Source of the DNA: Verrucomicrobiota bacterium JB024
GTDB lineage: Bacteria > Verrucomicrobiota > Verrucomicrobiia > Opitutales > Cerasicoccaceae
NCBI GenBank assembly: GCA_030673825.1
Contig: JAUTCS010000075.1
Location: forward strand, 1-64,000
Direction: 5' to 3'
Length of the DNA: 64,000 nucleotides
Shown: positions 27,591 to 35,675 of the stretch, piece by piece
Position numbering within the stretch: position 1 is the stretch's first letter
Layout of the letters: every line of letters begins with the position of its first letter
Position numbers and translations under genes: made by a program
The notes under the pieces: model-generated
Databases searched by the model: none
What the model was told of the DNA's origin: nothing
Seen by the model: only the letters and a program-made list of their open reading frames with translations

Positions 27591-30500
27591 CTGGATGAAT
27601 CTTGCGCGAGCACAGCAGCTTGTAAACGTGCTGGAGCGTGTCCTTAAGCTGCATGGTTGAGATCGGCTTGGACATGTAGTCGTTGCAACCGGCATCGAGG
27701 CACTTGCGGCGGTCTTCGGCCAGGGCAAAGGCTGTCACCGCCAGCACGTACACGTCGCGGTGGCGGTCACCGTATTCGCCCGCTCGCAAGCGGCGGGTGA
27801 TCTCCAGCCCACTGCGTCCGGGCAGCTGAATGTCCATCAGGATGATGTCGTAGTCCTGCTTACGCAGCAGGCGCGAGGCCTGCGGCTCGTCCTCGGCCTG
27901 ATCGGGACTGTAGCCGAGCTTGGCCATGATCTCCTGGATAAGCTGACGGTTCACCGCATCGTCCTCGACCACGAGAATCGAGAGCGGATGGGTCCGGCCA
28001 AAGTCCTCCGTCAAGATCGCCGAGCCCATAGACGAACGCACAGGGACCGGGTCGCCCGAGCGGGTGAGCGGGAAGTCGAAGGCGAACGTAGAGCCCTCGC
28101 CCTCGGAGCTGGTCACGCGAATGTCGCCACCCATTTTCTCGATCAAGCGCTTGCAGATGACTAGACCCAGACCGGTACCGCCGTACTTGCGCGTGGTGGA
28201 GGAGTCCACCTGCGAGAAGGGCTGGAAGAGACGGTCGATCTTTTCGGCGGCGATACCGATGCCGGTATCCACGACCTCGAAAAAGACCTGCTCGCGGTCG
28301 CTGGCGGGGGTCGGCTCGACCCGTACGCGCACCTCGACCTGCCCCTCGTGCGTGAACTTGACCGCATTGTTGACCAGATTAAGCAGGATCTGTTTGAGCC
28401 TGTGCGGGTCCCCCAGATACTCGTAACTCTTGGCGCCGGTGATCGAGTACGTCACCTCGATCCCCTTCTCCCGCGCCTTGATCAGAACGAGTTCCAGCGA
28501 CTCCATGATGGTCGTCTCCAGATTAAAGGGCAGGTACTCCAGCTCGATCCCACGGGACTCGATCTTGGAGTAGTCGAGGATGTTGTTGATGAGCTCAAGC
28601 AGAGCCTTGCCGCTGCGGTCGATGACGGAAAGCGAGTCAATCTGCGACTGGTCCAGCTTTGTCTGCGCCAGCAGGTCGGCGAAGCCCAGAATCGCGTTCA
28701 TCGGGGTACGGATCTCGTGGCTCATCATGGCGAGGAATTCGCCCTTGGCCATGTTCGCCCGGTCCGCGTTCTCCTTGGCATGGCGGAGCTGATCCTCGAC
28801 CTGGCGGTTGATAAAAAACGCTCCCACGCTGGCCGCCGCCAGCTGGATCGAGGTCATCTCCCCTTCTTCCCAGTGGCGTTCGCGACCACAGTCGGACAAG
28901 ACTAGCACCCCCCAGAAATAGCTCTCGATGTGGACAGGGGCCATAAGGACCGCCTTCACGCCCTGCTCCTCCATGCAGTGCTTCATGTCGGGGGAAGCCT
29001 CGCTGGTTGCCGCCTGCACCACGCTATGCGCGGCAAGCTTGTCGTAGAGGAGGCGCATGTCGCCCTCCCAGCAGTTCTCTGGAATCTCATCGATACCCAG
29101 CTCAAAGCCCGGACGGGCCCAGCCGTAGCTCAGCTTCGGGCGCAGGCGGTTGCCTTCCAGATCGATGCTGTTCTCCACGATGTTAACGCGGTCCACCTGA
29201 GCGTGTTCACCGATGGCTTCGAGCGCGCGCTCGACGGCTTCCTGCATGTCGCGCACGCCCAGCAGTAGGGAACTGGCCCGCGACACGCCTTGCAGGAGCT
29301 GGTCACGCTGCTCCAGCAGCGCCTCGGTGCGCTTGCGCTCGGTGATGTCGTAGGCGACCCAGATGACCCGGTCCGCCTTGCCATGATCCCCGCTGATGGG
29401 GGCCAGACGCCCCTCGAACCAGTAGGTCTCGCCGTTGACCTCAAGTGTGTATTCCAGCGAAATCTGGTGTCCCACCTGCAGGCAGCGGTCCACCGCCTCC
29501 TGAAAAATCCGCGCCTGCTCCGGTGACCAAGCCTCCCGCAGCGTACTGCCGCTGAGGCGTTCGGCCCGTATCCCCAGCGGACTGTTTTCCTGGGAAAAGA
29601 TTTCCAGGTAGTGGCCGCGCTCGGATATGACGAAGGCGATGTCGGGCAGCGCATCGATAAACCCCCGCAGGCGAAGCTCGTTCAGCCGACTGTTTTCCTC
29701 CCGGCGGCGCAGCTCGGTCAGGATCGCGGCCAGGAAATAGCTGGTGCAACTGATGACCCCGACGAAGACCCACAAAAACTCCGGACTCTGGCTGATGTAC
29801 TTGTTCTCCGGGCCGAAGACCTGAATCAGCTCCCACACGGCCATGATCGAGATCAGCACGATGCCGGTCGTCGCCCCCCGCTGGCCAAAGCGGATCGCCC
29901 CCCAGGCCATCAGGGGAAAGAGCGTCAGCTCCAGCGGATAGCGCAGGGTGTCCGTCGGTGCCCAGTTGCCAAAGATCACCAGTCCGAAAAACGACAGCGC
30001 TGCAATCCAGATGGCAACCTCAACCACCTGGCGATTGCTCCAGTTGATCTTGGTTCTCGAGCTCCACACCAGCAGGAAGGGCGTCACGACCAGAATCCCC
30101 AAAGCATCTCCCAGAAACCACGGCTTCCACAAGCGGCCATACTCTCCCCAGGGCACCGTCGGTTCGATGGCGCAGATGACTGCGACTCCGAGCAAGGCGT
30201 TGACCAGACCTGCGGCCAACGGCCCCGCCAGCAGAAAGACCGTCACCCCACGGATGTTCTCCAGTGTCGTGTCGCTATGCAACGCACGGCCCAGCAGCCA
30301 AGCGCCCAGCGACGCACTAAGCGTGTACACCGCCCCCAGTGCCAGGGAGAACGGAAGCGACATCTCGGAAAGCCAAAAAGCCCACAGGACGTAACCGGCG
30401 AATACACTCAGCCCGTACTTGTAGCCGCCTCGCATGAGAGTTGCTACCGCCAAGCCCGAAGCCGGCCATATCAGATTCACATAACCGTCCAGGGCGCGCA

Positions 30501-30663
30501 GGGCCATCAGACTGCCGATTTCCGCCAGCACTAGGTAAAACGCCGCCACGGCCACCAGTTTCCAGACAAGGACCGTCACATTCAATGCCGGCCCTCCCGC
30601 AACATGCCACGGTGCATTCGTGGGAGTAGTCGCCGGCTTGGCGGCGTAATTCGTCTGACCCAT
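27583..30663 (-). CDS. Hybrid sensor histidine kinase: MASE1-PAS-GAF-HisKA-HATPase-REC
   Basis: A 1026-aa membrane kinase. Residues 30-320 form a MASE1-like sensor with about eight helices and the signature YVNLIWPASGLAVA. A PAS domain follows (about 330-445), then a GAF domain (about 460-620). HisKA carries phospho-acceptor His649 in MMSHEIRTPMNAILGF; HATPase_c has NLVNNAVKF, DTGIGI and GGTGLGL. A C-terminal receiver has Asp944 in ILMDIQLPGRSG. It is complete and likely active, with an internal phosphorelay. No Hpt or output regulator is adjacent, so its target is unknown. Confidence 0.93.
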   Translation of the reverse strand: MGQTNYAAKPATTPTNAPWHVAGGPALNVTVLVWKLVAVAAFYLVLAEIGSLMALRALDGYVNLIWPASGLAVATLMRGGYKYGLSVFAGYVLWAFWLSEMSLPFSLALGAVYTLSASLGAWLLGRALHSDTTLENIRGVTVFLLAGPLAAGLVNALLGVAVICAIEPTVPWGEYGRLWKPWFLGDALGILVVTPFLLVWSSRTKINWSNRQVVEVAIWIAALSFFGLVIFGNWAPTDTLRYPLELTLFPLMAWGAIRFGQRGATTGIVLISIMAVWELIQVFGPENKYISQSPEFLWVFVGVISCTSYFLAAILTELRRREENSRLNELRLRGFIDALPDIAFVISERGHYLEIFSQENSPLGIRAERLSGSTLREAWSPEQARIFQEAVDRCLQVGHQISLEYTLEVNGETYWFEGRLAPISGDHGKADRVIWVAYDITERKRTEALLEQRDQLLQGVSRASSLLLGVRDMQEAVERALEAIGEHAQVDRVNIVENSIDLEGNRLRPKLSYGWARPGFELGIDEIPENCWEGDMRLLYDKLAAHSVVQAATSEASPDMKHCMEEQGVKAVLMAPVHIESYFWGVLVLSDCGRERHWEEGEMTSIQLAAASVGAFFINRQVEDQLRHAKENADRANMAKGEFLAMMSHEIRTPMNAILGFADLLAQTKLDQSQIDSLSVIDRSGKALLELINNILDYSKIESRGIELEYLPFNLETTIMESLELVLIKAREKGIEVTYSITGAKSYEYLGDPHRLKQILLNLVNNAVKFTHEGQVEVRVRVEPTPASDREQVFFEVVDTGIGIAAEKIDRLFQPFSQVDSSTTRKYGGTGLGLVICKRLIEKMGGDIRVTSSEGEGSTFAFDFPLTRSGDPVPVRSSMGSAILTEDFGRTHPLSILVVEDDAVNRQLIQEIMAKLGYSPDQAEDEPQASRLLRKQDYDIILMDIQLPGRSGLEITRRLRAGEYGDRHRDVYVLAVTAFALAEDRRKCLDAGCNDYMSKPISTMQLKDTLQHVYKLLCSRKIHPDL

Positions 30664-30854
30664 TTAGTACCGTTATTAATAGCAGCTATTTAGGCCTGAC
30701 AAGGTTACAGTGTTCGCAACAACCCCACAATGCGTGAATGAGGTTATTTTTAGTTAAAAGTACGTATGCTGTTGTATTCGAAAACATAAGGAATTTAACC
30801 TATATATTTAAAAGTGGGGTTTCCATCCACCGCGAAATGTCTATGCTATGCACT

Positions 30855-31157
30855 ATGCCTGTCTATGTTTATGAGGTTATCACCAGCGATGAAAACGGGG
30901 GGGAACGCTTTGAAATCGAGCAGCCGATGAGCGACCCTGCGCTGACACGCCACCCACGTACCGGCGAGCCCGTGCGCCGCGTTTACCTGCCGCCCAACCT
31001 CGCCTCGAAGTACACCCCGGGCGCCACGAAGAACAAGCTGAGCAACGATAACGTCGAAAAGGCGGGCTTTACCAAGTACGAGCGCGACAAGTTGACCGGC
31101 ACCTACCACAAAGTGGCGGGCAAAAACCGTGAGGCCCCCGATACCCTCAAGCCTTGA
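30855..31157 (+). CDS. FmdB-like small protein lacking zinc-ribbon cysteines
   Basis: A 100-aa protein from ATG 30855. Upstream in-frame codons to 30738 are AT-rich and not conserved-looking. The sequence MPVYVYEVITSDENGGERFE ... QPMSDPALTRHPRTGEPVRRVY follows the FmdB zinc-ribbon pattern (MPIYEYRCxxCG ... MSDPPLxxCPxCG-PVRR). However, both CxxC pairs are replaced: the first by SDEN, the second by HPRT. It therefore should not bind zinc. FmdB proteins are small regulators of uncertain role. It lies 50 bp upstream of the pseudokinase gene on the same strand, suggesting a two-gene unit. The 190-bp spacer upstream is unusually AT-rich. Confidence 0.7.
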   Translation: MPVYVYEVITSDENGGERFEIEQPMSDPALTRHPRTGEPVRRVYLPPNLASKYTPGATKNKLSNDNVEKAGFTKYERDKLTGTYHKVAGKNREAPDTLKP

Positions 31158-31207
31158 CCTTTGGCCGAGGCTTGAGCACTTTGTCTCTTGCTCCGTCCGA
31201 CCGATCC

Positions 31208-34200
31208 ATGGCCGCTCTTTCCGCCGATTCCAGCTCCAGCCCCAAGCCTCCGCCAGGTCGGGCTTATGAGGTCCTGACCCCGGGTGAGAAATTCGGTGAC
31301 GATCAGGTGCTGCGCTGCCTCTCCTATGACTTGATGGGCAGCCTCTACAGCGTCCGCCGAGCCCGTGTCAAAGAAGGCCGCAGCCTCTTCATCCTGCCCC
31401 CGTTGGTCAAAAACGACAGCCATTTCCGTGAGCGTTTCTTCCAGCACAGCGCGCGGCTCATCCAGCTCTCCCACCCTCATCTGCTCAAGGCGCAGGATGC
31501 CGACATCGTCAAGGACCGCTTCTGCATCTTCCACGATCCCTTCGAGGGGCAGAATCTGGCCGACTACCTTGAGCAGTACGCCATCGAGAAAAACAAGAGC
31601 AAGCGCGCGGCGGCTGCCTCCGAGGACTTGATCGCCGATATGCCCACCGGCCTGCCTGAGCAGGAGGCCGCGGATATCCTCACCCAGGTGCTCGAAGGGC
31701 TCAGCTACGCCCACTCCAACAAGGTCCTCCACCTCAATCTCAACCCCACCAACATCCTCCGCAGCGCCGACGGCAAGGTCAAGCTGGCCGGGCTGGGCAT
31801 CATGTCCATGGCCGGCAAGGAGCTGTTCGAGACGCTGGTCTCGGCAGGCATCCCGCCCATCTCGCTGGGGCCGCGCCGCATCCGCATCAACTCGGTGGAC
31901 ATCCTCTCGCCCGAGGCCCGTCTGGGTAAGGCCGGGGACGAGCGCTCGGATATTTACGCTTTTGGCATCACCGCCTACTGGCTGCTCACCGGGCACAAGC
32001 CCAGCTACCAGTACATCCCGCCCAGCGAACACAACCCGGAGCTCGACAAAGGCTGGGACACCCTGCTGGCCAACTGCCTGGAACGCGATCCGGACAAGCG
32101 CTACGCCTCGGCCCGCGCCGTGCTCGAAGACCTGCGCAACCTGCACGAGCTCAAGGAACGCCGGACACCGCTGGAGCCGGGCACCGCGCAAACGAAGTCC
32201 GTCTTCCGGCACATGGACTTCATCCCCGTTCCGAAGCATATCAAGCGTCGTGGTGTAAAAACCACCCGCGTGTTCCGTCTGGGCGTCATCGGCCTGGTCG
32301 GCGTTGTCGCCGTCTGGCTGGCCTCCCTCTTTTACGGGCTGGCCTTCAGCGAGGGCCTCAGTTCAGACACCCCTATCGCCATCCGCACCCCCGAGGGTAA
32401 GAAACCGCGAATGAGCCTGAGCATCGAGCCCGCCAACGCCCTGGTCGAGTTCACCGCTGGGGATTTGAATTTCATCGTCCGCGACGGCAGGCTGGACCTG
32501 AACATCCTCCCCGGCCAGTACCGCGTCAAGTTCAGCGCCCCCCACTACAACCCGCAACTGAAGGTGCTGGATATCGGCAGCGGTTCCCAGACCCTTGATA
32601 TCAAACTCGAACCCGCCTGGGCCAAAATCAACATCCTGACCACGCCCGGGGCGCACGCCGTCGCTATCGGCGAGGATCACCGCATGTATGACCTGGGCAC
32701 GGCTAACGCAGACGGCATCCTCCAAGCCCCGCAGTTGCTCTACGCAGGCACCTACACCCTGCGGCTGGAGAAGGAAGATTATCTGCCCATGGTCAAAGAG
32801 GGCTTTCACCTGAGCGAAGAGACCACCTCCCGCCTGGAGTTCCCCCTCGCGCCCGTGCCCGGCACGCTCCGCGTGCGCTCAGAGCCTAAAGGGGCCACCG
32901 TCTATGTCGAGGGCCGCGAGATCGGCACCACCAACGCTACGATTGAGGGCCTGCCCGTACGCGAGGAGTTCGTCGTCACCCTGGAGATGCCCGGTTACCG
33001 TACCGAGAAACTGGCCGTCACCCTGGAGCCCAATACCCGCACCGTGCTGGATTTCGGCGACCTGGTGGCCCGTTCCGGCGAGGTGCTCCCGCTTGTCACT
33101 TTCGACGGGGTCGCCCCCACCGCCAAGCTGCTCGAAGCTCTCACTTACCGGGTCGGGAAGCGGACTTATCCCGGCACTGACAATGTCCTCTCCGGCATCC
33201 CCGAGGGCGAGGTCACACTCGTGGCCAGCCACCCGGATTACCTGGATGTCGCCCAGACTTTCCGCATGGCGGACAACACCCTCATCCGCCTGCCCCTCGA
33301 CCTCAAGCCCAAGCCCGCCACCGTCGAGCTGGTCGTCACCCCGCCCGACCTGGCGCTGACCGTCAGTGCCAACGGCAAGACCTTCCAGCTCGACAGCGCC
33401 CGCCGCTTTACGCTCGCCCCCGACGAGGAGTACGAGTTGACCCTGGAGGCCCCCAACTACATTTCCCAGCAGCTCAGCCTCCGGCTCAAGCCCAACGAGA
33501 CCTACCGCTGGAGCACCGCGCTCACGCCCATCCCCGGCCCGGTCACCGGACTGACCTACGACATCCCCTACCTCGACATCGGCCTGGCATGGATCCCCGC
33601 CGGTACCTACCTGATGGGCAGCCCTCTGGCCGAGCACGCGCGGCTCCCCATCGAGGGCCCCCAGACGGAGGTCACCCTCACCCACGGTTTCTGGCTGTCC
33701 GAAACAGAGGTCACCCAGCAACAATATCAGTCTCTCATGGGCAAGAACCCCTCCGAGTTCAAGGGCCCGAAAAATCCGGTGGAAAAAGTCACCTGGCGCG
33801 AGGCGGTCGCCTTTTGTGAGGCGCTCAATGCCCGCGAGCAAGCCGCCGGACGCGTTCCCGAGGGCTACGAGTACCGCCTGCCGACGGAGGCCGAGTGGGA
33901 GTACGCCGCCCGCGCGGGCACGACCACCCCCTTTACCTGGGGCGACACCGCCGACATCTCCCGCGGCAACTTCCGCGGCAAGTATCCCCGCGACTTCACC
34001 TCTTCGCAGCTGGAAGACCCGGACTTTTACGGCACCGCTCCGGTCGGCAGTTACTCGCCCAACGGCTTCGGCCTCTACGACATCCACGGCAACGTCGCCG
34101 AATGGTGCCTGGACGATTTCAACGGACGCCTCCCCGGCGGCAAGCAGACCGACTGGCTTCTCTCCGAAGGCGGCACCCGCCATGTCGTCCGCGGCGGCGG

Positions 34201-34315
34201 TTGGGAAGCCTACGCCATCCGCGCCCGCGTCGCCTCCCGCGAAAACATGACCCCCGACACCCGTTCCTCCTCCATCGGCTTCCGCCTGTGCCTGGGGCCG
34301 GTTATTGGTCAGTAG
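31208..34315 (+). CDS. Membrane pseudokinase with PEGA repeats and C-terminal FGE-sulfatase domain
   Basis: A 1035-aa protein from ATG 31208. Residues 30-320 have a protein-kinase fold (LNPTNILRSADGKVKL, ERSDIYAFGITAYWLLTG). The HRD loop reads HLNLNPTN (catalytic Asp to Asn), DFG reads AGLG, and the VAIK lysine position reads FILPP, so it looks catalytically dead. A single transmembrane helix spans about 357-379. Residues 390-780 hold several PEGA-type beta-repeats (GTLRVRSEPKGATVYVEG). Residues 790-1030 are a formylglycine-generating-enzyme-like domain (IPAGTYLMGSP, LPTEAEWEYAAR, GNVAEWC, HVVRGGGW, SIGFRLC). The predicted topology is kinase fold inside, PEGA and FGE outside. Function unknown; signalling or envelope scaffolding is plausible. 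Confidence 0.88.
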   Translation: MAALSADSSSSPKPPPGRAYEVLTPGEKFGDDQVLRCLSYDLMGSLYSVRRARVKEGRSLFILPPLVKNDSHFRERFFQHSARLIQLSHPHLLKAQDADIVKDRFCIFHDPFEGQNLADYLEQYAIEKNKSKRAAAASEDLIADMPTGLPEQEAADILTQVLEGLSYAHSNKVLHLNLNPTNILRSADGKVKLAGLGIMSMAGKELFETLVSAGIPPISLGPRRIRINSVDILSPEARLGKAGDERSDIYAFGITAYWLLTGHKPSYQYIPPSEHNPELDKGWDTLLANCLERDPDKRYASARAVLEDLRNLHELKERRTPLEPGTAQTKSVFRHMDFIPVPKHIKRRGVKTTRVFRLGVIGLVGVVAVWLASLFYGLAFSEGLSSDTPIAIRTPEGKKPRMSLSIEPANALVEFTAGDLNFIVRDGRLDLNILPGQYRVKFSAPHYNPQLKVLDIGSGSQTLDIKLEPAWAKINILTTPGAHAVAIGEDHRMYDLGTANADGILQAPQLLYAGTYTLRLEKEDYLPMVKEGFHLSEETTSRLEFPLAPVPGTLRVRSEPKGATVYVEGREIGTTNATIEGLPVREEFVVTLEMPGYRTEKLAVTLEPNTRTVLDFGDLVARSGEVLPLVTFDGVAPTAKLLEALTYRVGKRTYPGTDNVLSGIPEGEVTLVASHPDYLDVAQTFRMADNTLIRLPLDLKPKPATVELVVTPPDLALTVSANGKTFQLDSARRFTLAPDEEYELTLEAPNYISQQLSLRLKPNETYRWSTALTPIPGPVTGLTYDIPYLDIGLAWIPAGTYLMGSPLAEHARLPIEGPQTEVTLTHGFWLSETEVTQQQYQSLMGKNPSEFKGPKNPVEKVTWREAVAFCEALNAREQAAGRVPEGYEYRLPTEAEWEYAARAGTTTPFTWGDTADISRGNFRGKYPRDFTSSQLEDPDFYGTAPVGSYSPNGFGLYDIHGNVAEWCLDDFNGRLPGGKQTDWLLSEGGTRHVVRGGGWEAYAIRARVASRENMTPDTRSSSIGFRLCLGPVIGQ

Positions 34316-34487
34316 TCATTCGTTACTCGTCATTGGTCAGTGGTCATTCAAGATGCTGAACGCTTTCGAGACTGAATGCTCGGTGTCCGCACACCTTGTC
34401 GCCCCCACGGCACGGACGGCATGTAGGCTGGCGTGCAGCTGTCCCTGCCAGCCACAAATGACCAATAACAATTGACCAATGACCAAC
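34302..34487. repeat. GGTCATT/AATGACC word inverted repeat between convergent genes
   Basis: Left words TTATTGGTCAGTAGTCATTC and CGTCATTGGTCAGTGGTCATT (34302-34348) face right words AATGACCAATAACAATTGAC and CAATGACCAACG (34456-34487). The left arm begins inside the last four codons of the pseudokinase gene and the right arm ends 2 bp before the corA stop codon, so the repeats fill the 174-bp convergent spacer almost exactly. Confidence 0.7.
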
Positions 34488-34489
34488 GT

Positions 34490-35584
34490 CTACAGCCACT
34501 TCATCTTGCGGAACCACGCGAGCATGGCGAAGAAGAAGGTGGCCATGAACAGCAGGCAGGCCGGATAGCCGTAGCGCATATACAGCTCCGGCATGTTCCA
34601 GGGGCTCACCTCGTGGTCAAAGTTCATCCCGTACACCCCGGCGATGAAGGTCAGCGGCAGGAACAGCGTGGCGATGATGGTCAGCACCTTCATCACGTGG
34701 TTGTTCCGGTGCTCCTCGATCAGGTGGTAGTACTCCTGCATGTTCTGGAGGATGAGCCGGGCGTGTTCGAGCCGGTCGGCGGCGCGGCGGGCGTTGTCCG
34801 CCAGGTCGCGGAAAAAGTACCGGTCCTGGTCCTGCACCAGCGGGTGATCGATGATTTCGAGCCGGTGCGCGTTGTCCCGCATCGGCATGACGAAGCGCAT
34901 GATCGCCAGCACAGTGCGCTTGTGCTGGTAAATGGTGTCGATGGTGAAGTCCTCGTCGCCGGTCAGCAGGTCCTCCTCCACCTCGACGATGTCCGTCTCG
35001 ATCATGTCGAGAATGCTCAGGATATTGTCCGCCTTCACATCCATCAGCGCGAACAGCAGGTAGCCGGTCCCGCGCGCGCGCAGGCGGGCCGAGGCCTCGC
35101 GCACCCGGTTCATCACCGGCTGGAAAAACGTGCTCTCGCTCTCCTGCACACTCAAGAGCGCGCGATCGGTCGCGTAAAAGGCAACCTGCTCGATCATGAT
35201 TTCGCGCGCATCCCGGTTGACAATGGCGGTCTTGGTCACGACGAAAAGGTCTCGCCCGTACTCTTCGAACTTCGGGCGCGTGTTGGTACTGAGAATGTCC
35301 TCCTGCGCCAGCGGATGGATGCTGAGCATGTCGGAGAGCTGGCGGATCAGCTTGTCGTCGCTCACACCGCAGACGTGGATCCAGCACACGGGCCACTTGC
35401 CCAGCTGCTCGCTCACCTGCTCCACCGTGGCCGCCTCGATCTCCAGAAAATCCGTCTCGTTGTAGGCGAGGATGCGGATCGTCGGCTGGCTGGCGGCACG
35501 TTCGGCGTCCACCCGCACCAGTTGCCCCGGTGGTAGCCCGTGTCCGTGATCAAAGACTTTTTTGCGGGAGACGACTTTCATCAC
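34490..35584 (-). CDS. corA: CorA-family magnesium/cobalt transporter
   Basis: A 364-aa protein with a large cytoplasmic N-domain and two C-terminal transmembrane helices. The pore signature YGMNF lies at the end of the first helix (FLPLTFIAGVYGMNFDHEV), and the C-terminus FFAMLAWFRKMKWL has the usual basic tail. It forms a pentameric Mg2+ channel in the inner membrane. Length and motif order are normal. It stands alone between convergent and tandem neighbours. Confidence 0.95.
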   Translation of the reverse strand: MMKVVSRKKVFDHGHGLPPGQLVRVDAERAASQPTIRILAYNETDFLEIEAATVEQVSEQLGKWPVCWIHVCGVSDDKLIRQLSDMLSIHPLAQEDILSTNTRPKFEEYGRDLFVVTKTAIVNRDAREIMIEQVAFYATDRALLSVQESESTFFQPVMNRVREASARLRARGTGYLLFALMDVKADNILSILDMIETDIVEVEEDLLTGDEDFTIDTIYQHKRTVLAIMRFVMPMRDNAHRLEIIDHPLVQDQDRYFFRDLADNARRAADRLEHARLILQNMQEYYHLIEEHRNNHVMKVLTIIATLFLPLTFIAGVYGMNFDHEVSPWNMPELYMRYGYPACLLFMATFFFAMLAWFRKMKWL

Positions 35585-35675
35585 CCCTTGAGCAAAGAGA
35601 TTATTCCGCAGGTTTCAAAAAGAAAAAATGTGCCAATCCGGCAACGCCCCTGCCTCGGTGGCGGCTGTCCCGGAC

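Noticed and set aside
30774-30792. TTGTATTCGAAAACAT upstream of the FmdB-like gene resembling the cassette motif
   Set aside because: It lacks the GATAC half, contains an extra base, and lies in an AT-rich spacer far from the cassette; chance similarity is likely.
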